DNA of 64,000 bases. It comes from Isoetes taiwanensis (lineage: Eukaryota > Streptophyta > Lycopodiopsida > Isoetales > Isoetaceae). The stretch spans positions 4,722,600 through 4,786,599 of the forward strand of contig JAJEKV010000058.1 of the NCBI GenBank assembly GCA_021234155.1, read 5' to 3'. Both the position numbers and the translations under genes were made by a program. Positions 1 through 11,855 of this stretch are shown one piece after another. A model generated the notes under the pieces. That model saw only the letters and a program-made list of their open reading frames with translations, searched no databases and was not told where the DNA came from. Within the stretch, counting starts at the first letter, position 1. The number at the start of each line of letters is the position of its first letter.

Positions 1-244
1 CATTTCGAGAGCCTTTGGCTCTTTTGGATCATCTTGCAACTTTTGGTTCTGATGTGGAGAGATAATTCTGCGCTTACGTGCTATTATTAGAGCTTTGAAT
101 AAGTTTCTGCAGTTAAGGGAATGAAGAAGTTAAGTTTACTCCTATAGTAGTTCTCTTACTGTAATGAAGCATTGTATTTTCTTCTATATAATATAAAAGA
201 AAAACACTTCGTTCTCTCAAAAAAAAAAAAAAAAAAAAAAAAAA
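1..244 (+). mobile_element. 3' end of a retroposed sequence with poly(A) tail
   Basis: The stretch ends in a pure A run at about 219-244, as expected for the 3' end of a LINE, SINE or processed pseudogene on the plus strand. Upstream, short pieces in shifting frames look like decayed coding sequence: LDHLATFGSDVER near the start, then IRALNKFLQLRE followed by a stop at 122-124. The family is not recognised and the 5' part lies outside the window. Confidence 0.4.
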
Positions 245-263
245 TCGATATTTACAACTATAA

Positions 264-1460
264 TTTCTATGCTATTATTTCATCCTATATTTAATCCTAA
301 GGTCAATATCTATGTTAATTTCTTACCCACTATAAGAGAATAATATTCTGCGTCAGAAAATGTGTCAGAAAAATCTTACGTGTTTTTCCAGTGAGCCTCT
401 GATGAATTTCCTGACGAAAACACTGATGAAAAAACTGACGAATGTATGACGAATATTCTGAATATCTGACAGAATATCTAACATGGCATAAGTATCTTCT
501 TTTCTTCTTTTCGAAACATTGTCTAAGGTAATTAAACTGAGTTACTTCTAAGGAGCTGCATATAATATACTCAAAATGAAAAAGGTAACTCACCATTTTC
601 TATGTCCAAGTTTTTATTCTTGTCTAGTTATTATTCTAATGGTGAGATGATTGCTTGGCTGTTTAGGACACCAAAGGAAGGATTTAAAAAAGCTGTTATT
701 TGAATACTGCAGTTGAAACGTTCTTTAAAGCCTTCGGATTTCTTCTTTTTGATGCTGATATAGTTTGTTGGAGCCCATTGTCTCACATTGTAAAGATTGT
801 CAATTCTTGACATGTAACTATGGTGAGATTTAAATACAAAAATTTTTCTTCTATATACACTCTTATCTCTTTATAAATCTGTATCTTATTAAATTCAAGC
901 ATCATTATAGTCCAAACAAAATCCAAATAGCTTTTTATAATGACGAAATGATGATAATGACGAGAATGTTGATGAAAATGTGTTAAAACACTAATGAAGC
1001 ATATGATGGATGTGCTAAACAAACCTGACAAAAAAACTTGACGTAAACTTTGACGAAAACCCTGACGTAATTTTGACGCATACTATGACGAATCTGACGT
1101 TAAGTCTGACAAAAAATATGACGAAAATTCTGACGAGAATTGTGACGATTTTGCGTCAGACAATCTGACGAATACGTCAGAATATGCGTCAGTCATATGA
1201 GTCTGGGCAATTGCCTATTCTGTGAAGGGTTTCTGACAATTTTTCTGACGTAAAACAGGCTTCCTCTTGTAGTGACCCAATAACCCTATTGTGTTACATA
1301 TTTCTTATAAACTACAATGATGCTAGCTAAACTAATCTGAAATTCCTTTAAAAAGTTTCTATAGTTTAGCTAAACAATACAAAATTTCACTCTCTTACTT
1401 TCTAGCATTTGGCTAAAGAGATCAAAAATTAGTGCAGGCGCGAAAAACGTTAAGCTAAAA
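264..1460. repeat. Repeat family A, copy 1, split by a CACTA element
   Basis: About 247 bp of repeat (264-327 plus 1275-1460) is interrupted by the CACTA insertion. The same sequence follows directly as an uninterrupted copy at 1461-1701, so the unit was duplicated in tandem. Diverged members of the family occur at 46937-47116 and 53571-53965 in the opposite orientation. Confidence 0.75.
328..1274. mobile_element. Non-autonomous CACTA (En/Spm) DNA transposon
   Basis: The left end reads CACTATAAGAGAA and the right end, read inwards on the minus strand, CACTACAAGAGGAA, the terminal signature of CACTA elements. A 3-bp target duplication ACC flanks it (325-327 and 1275-1277). Subterminal regions are packed with TGACG/CGTCA, the kind of short repeat that CACTA transposases bind. 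At 947 bp with no transposase reading frame it is a deletion derivative that would need transposase from elsewhere. The empty site is visible next door at about 1520, which supports the boundaries independently. Confidence 0.9.
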
Positions 1461-1795
1461 TTTCTATGCTATTATTTCATCCTATATTTAATCCTAAGGT
1501 CAATATCTATGTTAATTTCTTAACCCAATAACCCTATTGTGTTACATATTTCTTATAAACTACAATGATGCTAGCTAAACTAATCTGAAATTCTTTTAAA
1601 AAGTTTCTATAGTTTGGGTAAACAATACAAAATTTCACTCTCTTACTTTCTTTGGCTAAAGAGCAAAAATTGGTGCAGGCGCGAAAAACGTTAAACTAAA
1701 ATTGTTATTTTCGCCCCAATTTTTCCATTTACTTTACCTAATATTTTTTGAAAATGTGCTATGCCAAACAGCTAATTTTAGCCCTTAAATTATTC
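1461..1795. repeat. Repeat family A, copy 2 (empty CACTA site)
   Basis: This is the uninterrupted copy of the repeat: CTTAACCCAATAACC here corresponds to CTTACC[CACTA element]ACCCAATAACC in copy 1. The part from about 1623 to 1795 matches, in reverse complement, the copy at 46937-47116, including the outer motif TTAAGGGCTAAA. The element class is not clear; it may be an old MITE. Confidence 0.7.
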
Positions 1796-2936
1796 CATGG
1801 AATCCAAATCACAAAAAGTGGTGATCCATGATTAAGTTCTCAAAGATATCCATGATCATGAACACGAAGAAAGAAATCATAAATCCTATACTTTTCACAA
1901 TGTCCTTTAAAATGCAACAAAGGCATTGCTCTATCTGACAATTGTTGATTTGATACTAATAAGATTGATGTTGCACCATAGTTCCAAAGCATCACCTTGG
2001 CAAAATTAGCTCTCACGCCTAGGGCCCATAGAAAATTCAGAGCATTAGCTCAGCAAAATTAGCTCTCACACCCAAGGCCCGCAAAAAGTTCAGAGCATTA
2101 ACTCATTCCCTAGTTGTTGATGGGAAATTATGGAGATTAACGACATGGTTTTGATCTTCTTGACATGGCAAGACACATGGACATGCTAGAATTCAAGGAA
2201 ATCTGTACCTTAGTAGGTTGTCTAAATAATTTCATATCCACAAATAATTTAAATGCCAATGAAGAAACATGACATGCTTTCTCTCATGCCATATAAAGAT
2301 TGGTGCAACTTTACTTCCAACAAATGAAGTGTCCAATTTGCAAAATCATCATTGCTTTAACAAGTGAAACGTCAATTCATCATTTAGACTATCTTACACT
2401 ATACAATCACATCGGACCGTTAATTTTTTGACAACCAATTGCTCGATGTCAACATTAGAGAGGTCACCATGAGAAGGGAATACTTAACATGTTTGTAAGT
2501 TTTGTATTTTTTTTCAACATCATAAATTCCATAAGGAAGAGGACCAGAGATATTAATGAGATGAACAAAAGAATGAAATGTTAGTTGTTTGCATGCTAAC
2601 CAACAAAGCAATTTGGTAAAAGCAATCGGCATGCAATAAAGGGTAATTCCTAGAGAAATTGGGTGTTGGAAAGGGACAGACAAACAGGAGGAGCAGGAGC
2701 AAAGAGCATAGGCCAAAGAGAAAGGATATACAAGGGTAGAGGATAGACCTTAGATAATGGAAAAGGAAGGGCTTGGAATATAATAGAATAGGTTTTTAAA
2801 CGTCCACGAAGACATAAAGCAATATCTTAGAGAATGGTTAGTAGTAGCATAGGTGTGATGATACGTGTTACCATAGGTATAGGGTAGGGGTGCTACGTGG
2901 ATTTAATAGGAGCATAGTTGTCGAGGCAGGATAGAC
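1796..2936. other. Intergenic, no gene recognised
   Basis: AT-rich sequence. Two diverged tandem copies of a unit of roughly 55 bp (about 2002-2105, sharing CAAAATTAGCTCTCAC) are present. A 98-codon open stretch on the minus strand (2420-2716) has no recognisable domain. Confidence 0.5.
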
Positions 2937-2993
2937 AGATAGATAGATAGATAGATAGATAGCTGATAAATAGATAGATAGATAGATAGATAG
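2937..2993. repeat. (GATA)n microsatellite
   Basis: GATA tetranucleotides with one interruption (GCTGATAAATA). Read on the minus strand it is (TATC)n, the type of tail seen at the ends of the LINE and SINE copies elsewhere in the window, so it could be the tail of a decayed minus-strand LINE. Confidence 0.8.
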
Positions 2994-3968
2994 CTGGCTG
3001 GTAGTAGTATAGGTCCGGAGGTAGGGTGATATGTGGATGGCCTCTGCACCACATTCAAACAGACAAGGAGCTCATGTAGGGGCTCAAGTGAGTGCCATGT
3101 TCATTGGCATAAGAATTTGGAAGGCAAGAAGAAGCGTGCATATATTGGGAAAAAGATGGGGCAACAATACAAGATTTGGTCATAACTAGAAGGTCCAAAA
3201 AATAGAGGCTTGGGGGACCCTGTAGAGGCCGCCATACATCCCTTATACGCGTACTATACATTGTACACTTGTATCTCTACTGTATTCGTATGTATTTCCC
3301 TCTATAATACACTTCATGCCAACCTGAAGCTCGCGCGTCGACGAACGATCCGTTTGATTCTTCAAGTTCTTCAAAATTTGTAGAATCGATCGTTTTGGAG
3401 GGATCGAAAGCATAAAACGTGCATGATTCTGGCCAAACCGAGGCGTTTGATGCAAGGATTCAAGGTAAATCTGCAAAACTGATAGAAATGGTTGTTTTTT
3501 CCTGGGATTTAGAGCCCAGAGACAGCGTATTTCTGTCTGTGTCCTAGATGCAAGGATTCCGGCGATTCAATCGATAACGGGGCAGCACGCAATCCGGTCC
3601 GGCCATGATTTTTCTTCTGCCAAAAGTAGGGTATAAATCTCGGGTATGCCGAAACAGGCCATTTTTGTGTGGGCACTGGGCACCCAGATGCCGAAATTTT
3701 GTCCAGAAAAAACTGCCTGTATTTAAAGCTTAGTTTAATCCGATTATCCGACCCAGTTGGGCAATTTTCGTTATGCCAATCCAAAACCCAGATCGTTTTC
3801 TCGGCCTCACGATTGATGCAATCCAGTAGCAATCGAGTAGCTATGTAGATTAAGAAAGAATTCAGAGCTGTGGCAGGCTAGGGATGAAGAATTGGCTGTA
3901 AAAAAGCTTCCTTTCTATCATCAGCTATCACGTCTGCCTATTTCACTCATTCTCTGTCAGTTTCTGCA
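2994..3968. other. Intergenic or promoter-proximal, no gene recognised
   Basis: Minus-strand open stretches at 3055-3261 (68 codons) and 3509-3832 (107 codons) have no recognisable motif. The stretch lies upstream of the bHLH gene and may include part of its promoter. Confidence 0.4.
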
Positions 3969-4118
3969 ATGGCCGACTTCAAGGGTCAAGGCAAGGCACC
4001 ACAAAAAAGCGCAGTCAAAACAGAACAGAACAAGTCTTTTGCTTCAAGTATTGAGAAATTAAAGCATTCGGAAAATGCAAAATTCGCAAGGAATCAAGCT
4101 CGCCGGAGTAGAAGATGA
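3969..4118 (+). CDS. Candidate 49-residue basic small ORF
   Basis: An ATG-started frame codes for a lysine/arginine-rich peptide beginning MADFKGQGKAPQKS and ending ARRSRR. It lies about 1.6 kb before the bHLH start, in what could be the first exon or upstream region of that gene, so it might be an upstream ORF, an independent small gene or chance. There is no recognised family. Its composition is less random than its surroundings, but length alone does not prove coding. Confidence 0.25.
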   Translation: MADFKGQGKAPQKSAVKTEQNKSFASSIEKLKHSENAKFARNQARRSRR

Positions 4119-5596
4119 GCTGGGTTTAGCTTTAATCCCTACCTTACCACTTTAATTTACTAGTTTTTTTTTCTTACTTAGACAACACTCTCTATTGCGC
4201 CTGCCATGTCTTTCTCTGCTTGTTCTTTCTCTGCGCCTTTCTTTTTCTTCTGCGAAATCCCTGCACTGCCCTCTGCAATGGGAAGCAGGAGCATGTCCTT
4301 TGGGGCAAAACCCACCTGGATTAAGCTTAAAAAAATCCACCGGACTCGCCATACCTACAATTTATTTACTAAAACCTGCCCCTGCAAGCCTGCCAATCCA
4401 ATCGCCCCCTTGGCCATCGTGCTCTGCCCAAGCCGATGATGTTTATTCCGCTTGTCGAACCATACAGTGTACCATACCTGCCAACAAAAAAAAATAAAAA
4501 CAGGTCGAAGGAATCAATCCTAGCTTTTTTTTCCCTTCCGGTGAAGCCATAGCCAGCCCAGGCCAGGGGGCTTTTTTCTGACAAACTCCGTAGTTGTACC
4601 TTTTCCTGATTCTATCTGTTGCATTGCCCCTTTCATATCAATCTGCAAAACAGCTCTGCTGCCAGAAATTTATACAACCCATTTGCACTTTTCATCTATT
4701 CAATCCGGCATTGCTTGCCTAAGCACACATCTGAGCGGGGAATCAGAATCGAACAACTTTTGCAGTGGAAAAGAGCATCTGTCAATCGCGCGGAAACTCT
4801 GTTTAATCGCCCAACAACGGAGACATGCATAATCGGACTCCATGGCAAAGAAAAAACATTGCATCAGGCCTGCATTTTTTAATGCATTTCTTCGCGCTGG
4901 AACTCCCTGCTAGGCAATCATACATGCCAGGTCCGTTCATGCGTTTAAAAAAAGTGTTTTTTCTTCTTTCCTGAACTTGCATTTTCTTCAGGTAAGTAAG
5001 CCCTTCTTAACTTCGTTGCCTCTGCTTCGTTTTTTCCATCTCATCCTGCCCTTTTTTTCTGTACTGCATTGCTAGACTGGTCTATGCATTGATCAAATTC
5101 TAGCATTTCCTTACTCGTACATCCTTGCAAATGTCATGCTCGATCAAACCTCTTTGGAATCTATGATGCCCATCCCTTTGGACCCACATCAGATTTCTAG
5201 TTGTAGCATATATATTCTCTGTATTTCCGGCCTTTTCTGTTCCTTGCTCTTGCATTGGAACACTGGTACTAATATTTTCACCTTGACTTCGTGCTGTTTT
5301 TCTTCTAGAGTGCGTTTTTTCAGGATTTGGTCGAGATTTTCTTTTGACTCGTGTTTCTGTTTTACAGGTTCCATTACCAAACACTGAAGCATTTCAGAAA
5401 GCAGGCATTCTGCTTTGCAGCTTCTACCCCCACGTCTTGGAAGAGAGCGTTAATACGACAGTGATGAATTACTGATTGATTTATGCCTCTTGCTAGCACT
5501 AGCCCATGGTAGGATCCATAGTGTGCCTGATTTCTGTGTAAAACAATTCCTCATTCTTTATCAGTGGTATCCTGTGCCTGGGGGATACCTCATTCT
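4119..5596 (+). promoter_or_regulatory. 5' leader of the bHLH gene, with leader intron and short uORFs
   Basis: A consensus donor (TTCAG|GTAAGTAAG) at 4992 and an acceptor (TTTTACAG) ending at 5367 outline a 376-bp intron in the untranslated leader, typical for plant bHLH regulators. In the second leader exon three short upstream ORFs occur: 5464-5475 (3 codons), 5483-5512 (9 codons) and 5506-5541 (11 codons), before the likely start at 5597. They could dampen translation. The transcription start is not visible; the first exon probably lies within 3.9-4.99 kb. Confidence 0.5.
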
Positions 5597-8206
5597 ATGT
5601 CAGTTGTTTCTTACCAGATGAATGCGCAATCCGGCGGTTATTCTACTCAAGAACCTATTGCTGTGCCAAGAACTTCCTTGACAGAAACTTCAAGCCCCTG
5701 CTTCTCTATGTCCATGGTACCCGAGTTCAATAACAAACATGTCATAGAAGATAGAGAATGCTACAAGAATGCTCTTGAAAGTTGTTCTTCTAGTAACCTG
5801 TATCCGAGCTCTTTGCCTTTTAGTGTTTCTGGCACACATATAGGATGGGAGCATGAGATTTCTAATCCTCATAAGCTCCAGTCGTTTTCCACTGAAGAAA
5901 AGCTGTTGCCTCTACAAATAGAACCAGTGGTAACCCAGACTTCTTCTCATTTTCTTGAAACTGGGGAAGCTTGGCAGCAAGTACTTGATCATAATAGGAG
6001 ATTCCCATCACAGGTTAACCCAATTCTACCAGCTTCTATGGGGAATATGGCACAGACTGTGGAACATGCACTGGCAAATGGTGCTAGTCTAGGAAATTTT
6101 ATGGCAAGGCAAACTATCTGTGAAAATCAATCAGGTCTCTATAGACCATTTGGACCAGGTATGGATAAAATGTCAAATTTGAAATGTTCTTGGAATTCAA
6201 CACAAAGCTTGGAGCTTGTGGATCCTTCAAAGTCAGCTCTCGTATGCCAGCAGAGGGTTGGTATGATAAATCATACCAACCCAGATCTTGGATTCTCTTT
6301 GACTTCAGAAAATGGGGCTTCTTTGAGTGATGATCGTTTCCACCTCATAAGAGGTATCAGAGATCCTCTTAACTTACAAGGGACTTGGCATGGAGATAGG
6401 CTATTGACAACGTCAGGGTGTGCTCCACTTGAAAGTACCATACAGATCATAGAAGATGGAGACCGTTTAAGCAAAGGACCATCCGACTTCTCATTTTTGC
6501 ATGGAGGCTGTGTGGTCACTCCAGGCAGTATGATTGATGAAAACTCTGCGCTTTTTACGAAGATCGATAACAGGATTCCAACAGGGAATGGTCTTACAAA
6601 TAGTGAATCTCAGGATGTAGATCCAGAGGATTCTTTGAGCTTTGGTCAAATTGCAAGAGAACAGGGTAATTCTCTCTCAAAGAGAATCAAACGGAAGGAT
6701 ATATCACCAGAGAAGCAAAATGAAGGGCCATATGCCTCAACACCTAACTTTCTCAGAGAGCAAAAGGTTGGTACAACACCCTTGTCTATGAAATCAAATA
6801 ATTTATCTTTGTTTCCTTGCTCGCCTCTATTTTTTAAACATTAGGTATTGGTGAAGCCAATGCAGGATCTGGAGAGTGAAGAGGGTCAAGCCAAGCGCTT
6901 CAAGGGTGCGGAGGCCACAAAGGACAAGGATGAACTAAGATGTAAAGGTGAAAAGAGCAGCAGTGATAATTCTGGGAACTCAAGTCCTGGGAATGCAAGA
7001 GATAATAGGCCTCCTGAACCACCAAAACCAGATTACATTCATGTTAGAGCCAGACGAGGTCAAGCAACTGATAGCCACAGCCTTGCTGAAAGGGTATTGC
7101 TTGCAAATATTTTGAAAGATAGGTATGCAACATAAGGGACATTGTGTCACAAGTTTGTTCCAACTTTAATAAACAGGTCCGCAGAGAGAAGATAAGTGAG
7201 CGGATGAAGTTCCTCCAGGATCTTGTACCAGGATGCAATAAGGTAAGATTACCCTGATCTGCCCTTCCATACATCAAACAAATGCCAGAGCTATACATCT
7301 TTGCTTCAGTTCTTTTTCCAGTAATCCAACTTGAGAATTGGATGACTGGTTCAGGTTACTGGCAAAGCTGTGATGCTTGATGAAATAATCAACTATGTGC
7401 AGTCTCTTCAGCGCCAAGTAGAGGTATTCCTTGTTTGTCAAAAAGGTTCATCTGTTCCATGCTCAGCAAAGATACTGACCTCTGTTCACCATATGCAGTT
7501 CTTATCCATGAAGCTTGCTGCTGTAAATCCGAAGCTGGATTTTAACATGGACAGTTTCCTACTTAAGGAGGTAAAGAACCATCATATTTCTTTAGCATGC
7601 TATGTTGGCTTCCATAGCGATAATGTTTACAGAAAAGATCTCTAAATTAATGTAAGCTTATATACAAGTGCACTAATATTGTCTAGCTGCAGATGTTGCA
7701 GTCACGTGGATCTGCTTCCAACTTAGTTTCTGGTGCTATTTCTGCAAACAAATATCAGCCACATAAAACCCTACTCCAAGCCAGCATGCCTCATGGTGTG
7801 GATCTGAGATCTGTTGTTGGCATGACAGAAGGTACTGAAAGGAGAAGAAGCTGCCCTCCATCAGCAGTGTCTGCCCATAATGAGACAGCGGCCACGGTTA
7901 GTATAATAGCCACTTGCAACTTATACCAATGCAGCTCCTCCTCTTACTAGAAATTACTGACTGACACATGCTTAATTTTCTGAATAAGTTTGCAGGTGCC
8001 AAGTGCATGGGAAGGTGAATTGCAAAGCATTGTCCAAATGGGAATTGGACAAAACCGTTCACTTCCTTCATTGGCTGACTCACTACCTTGTATGTTGTTT
8101 TGGCAACTTAAGCAGGCAATGACCGTCTTCATTACCTTTCCATCATTAATCTTAGCTGTTATTTGCAGGCCACCTTCCAAATATTAACATGAAAGCAGAA
8201 CTTTAA
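5597..8206 (+). CDS. bHLH transcription factor, clade XII (BEE/CIB/bHLH49-like)
   Basis: Nuclear DNA-binding regulator. Coding exons by GT..AG sites with matching phases: 5597-6766, 6845-7093, 7177-7242, 7355-7423, 7499-7570, 7693-7896, 7996-8089, 8169-8206 (1962 nt, 653 residues). A long acidic/serine-rich N-terminal half precedes the signature [18 protein letters not shown] (end of exon 2), [20 protein letters not shown] (exon 3) and [19 protein letters not shown] (exon 4). Basic-region His, Glu and Arg for E-box contact are all present. The C-terminal tail ends NMKAEL, like the short acidic end in this clade. ATG 5597 is chosen as the first in-frame ATG after the acceptor-like TTATCAG at 5564; the second Met (MNAQSGG) is an alternative. 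Relatives act in light, brassinosteroid and growth control and dimerise with other bHLH proteins; the exact orthologue is not resolved. Introns are short (78-122 bp), unlike the surrounding repeat-rich DNA. The frame has no defect. Confidence 0.93.
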
Positions 8207-8715
8207 ACAAGTACGTGTCCATTGTAGCAACCTATATTATCTATGGTTGAATTCTAGGGTTTCACATTACACATTACCTTCAAATTTTGGGGTGCCATAG
8301 GGATCGCGCTGCGGCCTAGCTTCCCAAGTGGCAATCATATTCTTCTTTGTACATTAGAGGCTTGAATGTTTCCTGTTAAGCACTTGCTAATATTTGCAAG
8401 TGAAAACACTATACGAATTACATAGTGGATTCTCAGATGCATCAGAAAGAACTCGTAAAGTTATTTGCTGACACTGAAGATCAAGAGAAAAGATACGATA
8501 CCATGTACAGCTATTTAGAAGGAGCAAGCGCTGTTCCGCCATAAAGCTCCATAAGCAATTGTTTCCGATAAGTAAATACATATTCTCCAATGTCATATAA
8601 GTTTGTTTCCAAATTCAATCATTTTTCATTTCCTACACCATTTCCTTTGCCATAGATTTTTTATTTATTTTGGTTATCTTCAATGCTTTTTATGGGAATC
8701 TAATAAAAATAAGAC
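8207..8715 (+). other. Probable 3' UTR and end of the bHLH gene
   Basis: No coding sequence follows the stop. Several AATAAA-like signals (for example CTAATAAAAATAAG near 8700) could serve polyadenylation. The exact cleavage site cannot be read from sequence. Confidence 0.4.
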
Positions 8716-8794
8716 CAGTAATAAGAAAAAGGTCTCAAAAGTGACAAATTATTTTTGTTTTGACGATGTTTTTATGGGCGGGACCATACTAATT

Positions 8795-9065
8795 TCCTTT
8801 GTATTAGATTATGCTTCCGTGCTGACATTCTTCCATCCGTTGTTACATGAAAAGGACATGTATGAGTTGATTTTGTCATGTATTTCTTTGTATTAGATTA
8901 TGCCGCTATGCTGACATTCTTCGGTCAGGACATGTATGAGTTGATTTTGTCATGTATTTTCTTTGTATTATATTATGTGGCTATGCTGACATTCTTCGGT
9001 CTACTGTTAGATGAAAAGAACGTATATGAGTTGAACTTGTCTTGTAAAGGACATATATGAGTTGA
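8795..9065 (+). repeat. Tandem repeat, about 3 copies of a ~80-bp unit
   Basis: Units share TTTGTATTAGATTATG, GCTGACATTCTTC and GACATGTATGAGTTGATT in the same order at about 8797, 8885 and 8961. The second unit has a small internal deletion. Frames through it are open but repetitive, and nothing indicates a protein. Confidence 0.8.
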
Positions 9066-10530
9066 TCTTGTCTTATATATAACAAGTCCCTTGTTATTTA
9101 AGGACTGTATGAGGCCTACTATCGTCTGTTCAAGTGAGTCCAAAGTTATTGTAGTCCAAATTACTTCCTATACTAAACTTGAGATATTGTACTGCTAGAT
9201 TTGATTCATTGAAATTTTGCAAATGACTTTGTCTAAATCAAGGATTGTAAATACTTGAAAATTAACTCCAAAAGCAAATGTCATCTCGAAATTGAGAGTT
9301 GAACATAATCATATATCAACTCGAATGTATCTATTTTAGGGAGTTACCACAGCCAACTGTATGCAAAAATCATCTCAAAAGGAAGAAGAAAACTTTGAAA
9401 TAAAAGCTTACCCATCAAATCAGTTCCAAAATTGATTCTCAAGTGAAACTCAGTTGGAAAGTTAAATCAAATCTAAAGCCAAACTCGTACTTACAGTCTA
9501 TATCAAGCCGCTTGTAGGGAATGCATGTGCCACCCAACTCAGGAAAACCATCTTCAAAGGACGAAGTCAAACTATATAGTATGATAATCAACGTCAATCC
9601 ATCAAGTGAACTCAATATATAACGTCAAGGCCGATGGTTGTCCATTGCGTGAGTGTAATGCTTCATGTCATGAACTTGAGATAGTGTTTTGTTCAATGGA
9701 TATATTGTTAGATTTATGTTCATTGAGATTCTGCAAAAGAAGCAACCATAAAGAAGTGACAATAAGTTCTAACCAGTTCTTTTTTGGAACGTCCATTAAG
9801 AGATTTTCTTGCTTTGTTTATTTTAGATAGCTTGGTTCTATGTATTGTTTTGTGCATGTACCATTCAATAATTCAAATCCATTGCCTGGACTTCCTTTAA
9901 TTTGGTCAATACACCACGGGAGCCTTTGCAAAATGAGCATCTACGAGTGTGCCCTTGGGCTAATACCCAATTGAACACCCCTACTGCAAAATAAAGGCAG
10001 AAAGAAAGCTTCCTGAATGACCTCATGGTAAATGGCATTCTCCTAGGTTCTTTTGATATTTGTTAAGTTCTCATTTAGATTCCTTTAGTACTAATGTTGG
10101 TGGAAGTGTAACTAAAAGTAAAGACGAGAATAAATCTGAACAAAATACAGGATCACATAATCCGAATGCAATCAAAAGTAGTTTTGAGAATGCAGACATA
10201 GAATGAGAATAGCTAGAATCTTAGAGGCAACAAAAGGACAACTACAAACTCATGACTCAATGCACGACATAAAAATACCAAATTTATCGCCCTCGAATCA
10301 AGTATTGGTGTTAAGTGATGATAATACACTAGACCACGTTTCATGGCCAAACATCACATTTTTGAGAGCTCGTCTTCACATCCAATCTTCTCTTAAGCAA
10401 TTTCGAACACAACCCTAGATGCATTTAATAATCATTGAGGCAATGGTGTGTAACTTGCATAGTGCCTATATACATGAGGATGTGCAACCTTAGATTCTGC
10501 AAGAGTCTCTTACCATGAGATTGACATTCC
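9066..10530. other. Intergenic, no gene recognised
   Basis: AT-rich sequence without recognisable coding, RNA or repeat structure beyond short A/T runs. Confidence 0.5.
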
Positions 10531-11160
10531 ATGGATTTTCCTCATGATCTGCTTTGATTCCCTCAATATTCTCTTAGATTCCCCCAACATTCCCCTAGAT
10601 TTTTTGTATACAAATTTGTCCGGTGGTAGTTTATGATCTACTATTTGTATGGGAATTTTAGCAAGAAGGGGGTTGACTTTGTTACTAAATGATTGCTTGC
10701 TATAGAGCTCAAGAAGTAAAAGTTCAAAAGTCATTCAATGGAGGTTGCTTAAAGTTTCCCCTGTATTCCCTATAATTTTCTTAAAGATTCCCTTAGATTC
10801 CTCTAGATTCATTAAGATCTAAGAAGATTCTACTGGCTTGTCGATGAATTTCCTAGGATTCCCTTAGATTTCCTTAAGATTCCCCAGACATCGAAAGACT
10901 CGATCAAGATTCTTATAGATTCTCTAAGACGTTATAGAGGTTCTCGTATATTCCATAAAGATTCCTTCAAATTCCATTGGAATTTCCAAGATCGCCTTAG
11001 ATTCTCTAAGATTCCGCAAAGGTAGCCCTAGATACCCAATAGTCTATTAAGATCCCTTAGACTATTCAAGGTCTATTTAATATTACACAAATATTCCCTA
11101 AGATTCTATAGATGATATATTAGATTCTCCAACATTCCCTTACAATTCCCGCAACCTAAA
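10531..11160. repeat. Degenerate AGATTCC-rich tract
   Basis: Over about 600 bp the plus strand repeatedly shows TTAGATTCCC, TAAGATTCC and related words (for example near 10575, 10790, 10865, 10885, 10945, 11005). Spacing is irregular (about 10-40 bp), so it resembles an eroded short-unit satellite. No reading frame crosses it. Confidence 0.65.
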
Positions 11161-11855
11161 AAAGCAAAGCTTCTTAGAAGGTCTCTAAGAAATGCCATGT
11201 CACCTTACCCGCTTGATCACAATAATATGTTTTACCTCAGTTGTCTCATTAGAAGATTGGCTCACTTTCAATTTCATAGTGGATAAAGCCTTTACCTACG
11301 TAGCATTTGCATAATCTAATCAATTTAAGTTGAAAGGTAGACCTTTTCACAGTTTGCTCTATGGCATCTTGGGTCTGAATGGAGTGTGCTCTGACCTTAA
11401 TAACTAGATTTGTTGGTAAATGTGTGATGTAAAATGTAGATTCAATAAATGAAAGAATCAAGGACATGTGAAGTGGATAGATGTGGGATATGTGAGAGGC
11501 ATGCAATATTCTTGGACATGGTATAGGTAATGTGGGGTAATAGAACATATAGATGGAAAGAAATGGGTAGGCTTAATGTTGTTCATAGATAAAATTGCTT
11601 GCCATGATGTAATGGGTAACCACACACGATTGTAGTTGAAGTAATTTAGGAGGAGAAGTGTATTATGACCATGTAATCATTAAATAATATTGTGAGGAAA
11701 AAGGAGTGAATGTATAGTGAGTCTTTAACTTTCAAATCAATGCCTTATGGATTGAAGTATTGGTAAACATTGGTGTGATATAGAGGTTCTTGCAAATGTA
11801 GATATCTAGAAATGAAGGCATATGATATAGTGGTTGTTCACGATGGTTTTAAGTA
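11161..11855. other. Intergenic, no gene recognised
   Basis: AT-rich; one 99-codon minus-strand open stretch (11249-11548) has no recognisable domain. Confidence 0.5.

Noticed and set aside
2420-2716. 98-codon minus-strand ORF as a gene
   Set aside because: No recognisable motif, no splice context, and AT-rich intergenic composition.
5564-5596. GTG start for the bHLH protein
   Set aside because: Plant nuclear genes start at ATG; the region just before 5565 looks like a splice acceptor, and the in-frame ATG at 5597 is preferred.
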